The translations under genes were made by a program, and so were the position numbers. The notes below the pieces were generated by a model. The model made no database searches. It saw only the letters and a program-made list of their open reading frames with translations, and had not been told where the DNA came from. A stretch of 62,950 bases of DNA from the NCBI GenBank assembly GCA_035716025.1, contig DASTKH010000034.1, forward strand, positions 1-62,950, written 5' to 3'. Below are positions 59,032 through 62,950 of this stretch, one piece after another. Every line of letters begins with the position of its first letter. The first letter of the stretch is position 1. The DNA comes from JADGHE01 sp035716025 (GTDB lineage: Bacteria; Pseudomonadota; Alphaproteobacteria; Rhizobiales; Xanthobacteraceae).

Positions 59032-59910
59032 TCAACTGAGACCGACCTTCTTGAAAGCGCGGCTGATCCATGAGCCGGTATCCTCCCGAGGCTCCGTTCC
59101 GCCCGATTTCACGAGCCGGTAAGCGTCCTTGTACCAGGGGCTGTCGGGGAAGTTGTGACCGAGAACGGCGGCCGCGGTCTGCGCCTCGGGCACGATGCCG
59201 AGGGCCATGTAGCATTCGGCAAGCCGCATCAGCGCTTCCTCGACATGCCGCGTGGTCTGGTACTTCGTGACCACGATCTTGAAGCGGTTGATCGCGCCGG
59301 TGTAGTTCCGCTGCTTCAGATAGAAGCGGCCGATATTCATCTCCTTGCCGGCGAGTTGGTCGCGCGCGACCTCGATCTTGCGCCGCGCGGAGACCGCATA
59401 CTCTGTGTTCGGATATTTGCGCACCACTTCCTCGAGCGCGCTGACGGCGCGCTCCGTGCGCTCCTGATCGCGCGTCGGGTCGGGCATCTGATCGAAATAT
59501 GAAGACCCGATGATGTACTGCGCGTAAGGCGCATCCGAGCTCGCCGGATGCAGCGTGACGTAACGCTGCGCGGCGTTGACGGCATCTTCGTATTGCTTGG
59601 CCTCGTAATAGGCGAAAGCCTGCATCAGGAGAGCCTTGCGCGCCCACTCCGAATACGGATGCTGCCGATCGACCTCCTCGAAGCGCTTGGCGGCCTCCTT
59701 GTAATTGTGCTTCTCGTTCAGAAGGTAGAGGCCTTCATTGTAAAGCCGGTCCGCGGGGTCATCGCGAATGACCACCGTATCCTTGTCGCCGAATATGCTG
59801 CATCCGCCGAGCGGCGCGAGCGCAAGCGCCAGCGCGAGCAGCCACAGGCGCTTCTTCCGGCCCCGACCAGCCGGTCCTTCGAACCGCAGACTCATGGCGC
59901 GTTGAACCAT
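59032..59910 (-). CDS. bamD: Outer membrane protein assembly factor BamD
   Basis: This lipoprotein component of the BAM complex helps insert beta-barrel proteins into the outer membrane. The product is about 292 residues. Its signal peptide ends in the lipobox LGGC, and the mature part has tetratricopeptide repeats (ADRLYNEGLYLLNEKHNYKEAAKRFEEVDRQHPYSEWARKA). YIIGSSYFDQMPDPTRDQ is another family part. ATG 59910 (GGGAG ahead) and ATG 59895 are both possible, and the signal peptide fits either. It follows lpxC in the usual alphaproteobacterial order. Confidence 0.96.
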   Translation of the reverse strand: MVQRAMSLRFEGPAGRGRKKRLWLLALALALAPLGGCSIFGDKDTVVIRDDPADRLYNEGLYLLNEKHNYKEAAKRFEEVDRQHPYSEWARKALLMQAFAYYEAKQYEDAVNAAQRYVTLHPASSDAPYAQYIIGSSYFDQMPDPTRDQERTERAVSALEEVVRKYPNTEYAVSARRKIEVARDQLAGKEMNIGRFYLKQRNYTGAINRFKIVVTKYQTTRHVEEALMRLAECYMALGIVPEAQTAAAVLGHNFPDSPWYKDAYRLVKSGGTEPREDTGSWISRAFKKVGLS

Positions 59911-60028
59911 CTCTCCCGACGCGGCCGACGCGAAAGGCCGCGCGCCCTCGTGCATTCATTGACCGGGCCGATGAACCGGCCTCAATTCGGTTACGGACAC
60001 AATAGGCCGGGATTGTGGCTCGTGCGAG

Positions 60029-60973
60029 TCAGGAGACGTCGGGCGCAAAGGCCGGCTGCAGCGCGGGGCTGAGAGCCGCCCGGCCGCGCGCGGCCCGCAC
60101 GGGCTCGCGCTCCTCCACCCAGGTCCACGCCGAGGCGTCGGCCATAAGGGCGCTGAGCACCGCATAATTGAGCCGATGCCCGCCGCGGATCGACCGATAG
60201 GCCCCGAGCAGGGGCGCGCCTGCCAGCGCAAGATCGCCGATCGCATCGAGCGCCTTGTGGCGCACGAACTCGTCGGGAAACCGCAGCCCTTCGGGGTTCA
60301 GAATGTCGTTGTCGCCGACGACGACCGTATTCTCGAGAGAGGCTCCGAGCGCGTAGCCCGCCTTCCAGAGCCGCGCCACGTCGCGCGTGAAGCCAAAGGT
60401 GCGCGCCCGCGCGAGCTCGCGGCGGAACACCTGCGCATCGACATCCTGCGCAAAAGCCTGTCGCCCGATCAGCGGATGATCGAAGGCAATGTCGATCTCG
60501 ATCCGGAACCCGTCATGCGGGCGCAACTCGCCGTATGCGGCCCCGCAGGTCACGCCGATCGGCTTCAGAACCCGCAGGTAGCGCCGCGGTGCCGGCAGAA
60601 CGGCAAGCCCGGCGGCATCGATGGCCTCGACGAACGGGCCCGCGCTGCCGTCGAGAATCGGCACCTCCGGCCCGTCGAGCTCGATGGCGGCATTGTCGAT
60701 GCCCAGGCCGTAAAGCGCCGCCATGACATGCTCGATCGTCGCCACCGCCGCTCCGCGCGCGTCGCCCAGAATGGTCGCAAATTCCGTCGCGGCCACCGCA
60801 TTCGGCGTAGCGCGGACTTCTCGATCCGGTTCGCCGAGCGCGGTGCGAATGAAGACGATCCCGGTCCCGGCTTCCGCAGGGTGGATGATGAGGGAAACGG
60901 GAGAGCCGGAATGAACGCCGATGCCCGACAGATGGACTGCGCGTCGAAGCGTGGCCTGTCCGCCGGACTTCAT
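60029..60973 (-). CDS. lpxC: UDP-3-O-acyl-N-acetylglucosamine deacetylase
   Basis: This zinc enzyme carries out the first committed step of lipid A synthesis. The 314-residue protein has zinc-site and catalytic residues: E81/H82 in TIEHVMAALYG, the His and Asp of HKALDAIGDLALAG, and the second His in GGHRLNYAVL. The N-terminus (MKSGGQATLRRAVHLSGIGVHSGSPV) is standard. It lies between ftsZ and bamD on the same strand. The 280-bp gap to ftsZ carries a terminator for ftsZ and presumably the lpxC promoter. The start codon has no strong ribosome site. Confidence 0.97.
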   Translation of the reverse strand: MKSGGQATLRRAVHLSGIGVHSGSPVSLIIHPAEAGTGIVFIRTALGEPDREVRATPNAVAATEFATILGDARGAAVATIEHVMAALYGLGIDNAAIELDGPEVPILDGSAGPFVEAIDAAGLAVLPAPRRYLRVLKPIGVTCGAAYGELRPHDGFRIEIDIAFDHPLIGRQAFAQDVDAQVFRRELARARTFGFTRDVARLWKAGYALGASLENTVVVGDNDILNPEGLRFPDEFVRHKALDAIGDLALAGAPLLGAYRSIRGGHRLNYAVLSALMADASAWTWVEEREPVRAARGRAALSPALQPAFAPDVS

Positions 60974-61208
60974 TGCCCACAAAACCCCTCTCGGACACAA
61001 AGGCCAGCGCCTCTGCCCAACCCTGTGGAAAACTCGTCTTTTTGAAGAAGAGCCGACCTCGATACCGAACCGAGCGGCACCCCTCCGCCAGAGATACCCC
61101 GTTTGCGAATCGGACTTTACCCCTTGCGGGGAGTGACACCAATTCACGCTTTTTTTCCAACTATTACTGTGGATTCTCCCTCCAACATTTTGAATCGCAA
61201 AAGATTTC

Positions 61209-61235
61209 GCGGGCGACGGAGAGACCGTCGCCCGC
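61209..61235 (-). terminator. Rho-independent terminator of ftsZ
   Basis: A perfect 11-bp GC stem (61209-61219 with 61225-61235) encloses a five-base loop, and on the minus strand it is followed by a T-rich GAAATCTTTT. It begins 19 bp after the ftsZ stop. It should end most ftsZ transcripts before lpxC. Confidence 0.82.
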
Positions 61236-61253
61236 GCCCGAAAGGCCGGGAAT

Positions 61254-62891
61254 TCACTTTGCCTGCCGACGCAAGAAAGCCGGAATTTCCAATTGATCGT
61301 CGTCCAGCGGGTTTGGCGCAATACGTCCGTGCTGATCGAGCGATTGCTGAACGGGACGGGACGGCGCCGGGCGGCGCCCATACTCCGACCCAGCATCCGG
61401 CTGCCGGGGCGGCGCAGGGGCACGAGGCGGCTGACGCTGGACGGGAGCGGCGGCGCCCTCTTCGCGCCGCCCGAGACCGACGGCGGCCAGCCGCTGCAGC
61501 AGCGACAGAGGACGCCGGCCGGACTCGTCCGGGGCCCCTCCGCCGCGCTGCGCGCGGATTTCCGCCTGGGCCGGCAGCGGCAATTCGTCGATGCGCGGCA
61601 TCCGCGGAGGCCGCGACGACACCCGCTCCGGCTGCGGCGGGATGAACGGCTTGGTTGCGTGATCCTGCGCGCCCGCCTCCTCGTCCGAGGCGGTCGGCAG
61701 CAGATTGGGCTTCGGCGCGATCGGCCGGATTGTTACGTCTTCGATTGCCGCGGCGAGCTCGTCATACTGCGCGTCCGTCGGCGTCCGGTCTTCAACCGGC
61801 GCGGCCGGCTGTGGTCGGGCCTCCGGAGCGGGGGCCGCTTCCATTCGCGCGGGCCGCTCGATGGGGCGCGACACGGCCGGGCGCGGCCGCTGCGTCTGCA
61901 CAGGCTCGGGAGCCGCGACGGGCGGCGCGACATCGATCCCGGTCGCCACGACCGAAACGCGAATGATCCCTTCGAGGCTTTCGTCGAATGTCGCGCCGAC
62001 GATGATGTTGGCGTCGGCATCGACCTCTTCGCGAATGCGCGTGGCGGCTTCGTCGACCTCGTAGAGGGTGAGGTCGTGCCCGCCCGTGATCGACACCAGC
62101 AAGCCGCGCGCCCCCTTCATCGAAACGTCGTCGATGAGGGGATTCGAGATCGCCGCCTCTGCCGAGCGCAGCGCGCGCTTTTCGCCCGACGCTTCGCCGG
62201 TGCCCATCATCGCCTTGCCCATTTCGCGCATGACGGCCCGCACGTCGGCAAAGTCGAGATTGATAAGACCTTCCTTGACCATCAGGTCAGTGATGCACGC
62301 GACGCCCGAGTAAAGGACCTGATCGGCCATGGCGAAAGCGTCCGCGAAGGTCGTCTTCTCGTTCGCCACGCGGAAAAGGTTCTGGTTGGGAATGATGATG
62401 AGCGTATCGACCGCCTTCTGCAGCTCCGTGATGCCGTTTTCGGCGATCCGCATGCGGCGAACGCCTTCGAAGTGGAAGGGCTTCGTGACGACGCCGACCG
62501 TCAGGATTCCGAGTTCCTTCGCGGCATTGGCGACGACCGGCGCGGCGCCGGTTCCCGTCCCGCCGCCCATGCCGGCGGTGACGAAGACCATGTGGGCACC
62601 GGCCAGGTGATCGCGGATCTCGTCGATCACCTCTTCGGCGGCGGCGCGGCCCACCTCGGGCTGCGAGCCCGCTCCCAGCCCCTCGGTGACCTGCACGCCC
62701 ATCTGGATGAGCCGCTCCGCCTTTGAAAGGCTGAGCGCCTGCGCATCCGTATTGGCGACCACGAAATCCACGCCCTGCAGGCCGGCGGAGATCATGTTGT
62801 TGACGGCGTTCCCGCCCGCGCCGCCGACGCCGAATACGGTGATCCGCGGCTTCAATTCCCGGACATCGGGCATCTTCAAATTGATGGTCAT
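61254..62891 (-). CDS. ftsZ: Cell division protein FtsZ
   Basis: This tubulin-like GTPase forms the Z ring. The 545-residue product has the GTP-binding motif GGGTGTGAAPVVA, GVGGAGGNAVNNMI near the N-terminus, and NLDFADVRAVM-type T7-loop residues. It then has a long Pro/Arg/Ala-rich linker (about residues 320-510) and the conserved C-terminal peptide DDQLEIPAFLRRQ, which binds FtsA and ZipA-like partners. The linker is longer than in E. coli, as usual for alphaproteobacteria. The ATG at 62891 has GAGAGG ahead. ftsA would lie beyond the window edge. A strong terminator follows. Confidence 0.98.
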   Translation of the reverse strand: MTINLKMPDVRELKPRITVFGVGGAGGNAVNNMISAGLQGVDFVVANTDAQALSLSKAERLIQMGVQVTEGLGAGSQPEVGRAAAEEVIDEIRDHLAGAHMVFVTAGMGGGTGTGAAPVVANAAKELGILTVGVVTKPFHFEGVRRMRIAENGITELQKAVDTLIIIPNQNLFRVANEKTTFADAFAMADQVLYSGVACITDLMVKEGLINLDFADVRAVMREMGKAMMGTGEASGEKRALRSAEAAISNPLIDDVSMKGARGLLVSITGGHDLTLYEVDEAATRIREEVDADANIIVGATFDESLEGIIRVSVVATGIDVAPPVAAPEPVQTQRPRPAVSRPIERPARMEAAPAPEARPQPAAPVEDRTPTDAQYDELAAAIEDVTIRPIAPKPNLLPTASDEEAGAQDHATKPFIPPQPERVSSRPPRMPRIDELPLPAQAEIRAQRGGGAPDESGRRPLSLLQRLAAVGLGRREEGAAAPVQRQPPRAPAPPRQPDAGSEYGRRPAPSRPVQQSLDQHGRIAPNPLDDDQLEIPAFLRRQAK

Positions 62892-62950
62892 GGGTGGCCT
62901 CTCGAAAGCGCGGATTCGGGAGCAGCGCGTGCGTGTGACCGGTCCGCACC

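Noticed and set aside
59966..59981. Hairpin GGCCG-ATGAAC-CGGCC after lpxC as a terminator
   Set aside because: Only five base pairs and no T-run on the minus strand.

Overview
The window is a GC-rich chromosomal segment that reads as an alphaproteobacterium, most likely of the order Hyphomicrobiales (Rhizobiales). This rests on gene content: the ftsZ-lpxC-bamD-recN tail of the division/wall cluster, a NepR-type anti-sigma factor with an EcfG-type promoter, a two-domain RibB whose cyclohydrolase half is dead, DUF6455, DUF6448, DUF1194 and SIMPL proteins, and TAXI/TRAP transport. No species is claimed. There is one tRNA (Ile2, CAU). No CRISPR array, insertion sequence, phage gene or rRNA was seen.

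Region 1 (1-13.3 kb) is an anaerobic respiration and nitrogen-oxide/oxygen-response island. It holds the end of narG, narHJI, a parvulin-type foldase, a Crp/Fnr regulator, an alternative-oxidase homologue that lacks two of six iron ligands, a small-membrane-protein/96-aa protein/TDT-carrier operon, hemN, a DGC zinc protein with a bacteriohemerythrin, a DUF6455 cysteine protein and a second Crp/Fnr regulator. Four FNR/Dnr-type boxes (TTGAY-N4-TCAA class) lie 60-71 bp ahead of the start codons of hemN, DGC-hemerythrin, DUF6455 and the second regulator. They define a compact local regulon.

Region 2 (13.3-20.4 kb, minus strand) is an uptake and hydrolysis cluster: ABC permease, binding protein and ATPase, then a C45 Ntn-hydrolase, an M28 peptidase and a class III aminotransferase. 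Region 3 (20.5-32.1 kb) has the tRNA, a SIMPL protein, leuC, a secreted Arg/Tyr/Pro-rich protein, three aldolase/lyase genes, an FMN reductase, a TAXI-TRAP transporter and a beta-hydroxyacid dehydrogenase.

Region 4 (32.1-36.7 kb) holds a hemerythrin/DUF6448 pair divergent from a third Crp-family regulator with a perfect palindrome between them, an aldose sugar dehydrogenase, and two small proteins, one a Lys/Ala-rich repeat protein. Region 5 (36.7-53.8 kb) is mainly housekeeping and central metabolism: aroC, ribB, aroE, a Sua5-type tRNA-modification enzyme, acyl-CoA dehydrogenase, xseB, dxs, tlyA, a TrmA/RumA-family methyltransferase and an aspartate-type aminotransferase. An orphan nepR with a match to the EcfG promoter consensus and a histone-deacetylase-family gene are embedded in it. 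Region 6 (54-56.8 kb) is a TetR regulator with its own inverted-repeat operator, two glutathione transferases and a haloacid dehalogenase, which looks like a detoxification operon. Region 7 (56.8-62.9 kb, minus strand) is recN, a DUF1330 gene, bamD, lpxC and ftsZ.

Many long open frames in this GC-rich DNA are antisense or offset shadows of these genes and are not listed as genes.
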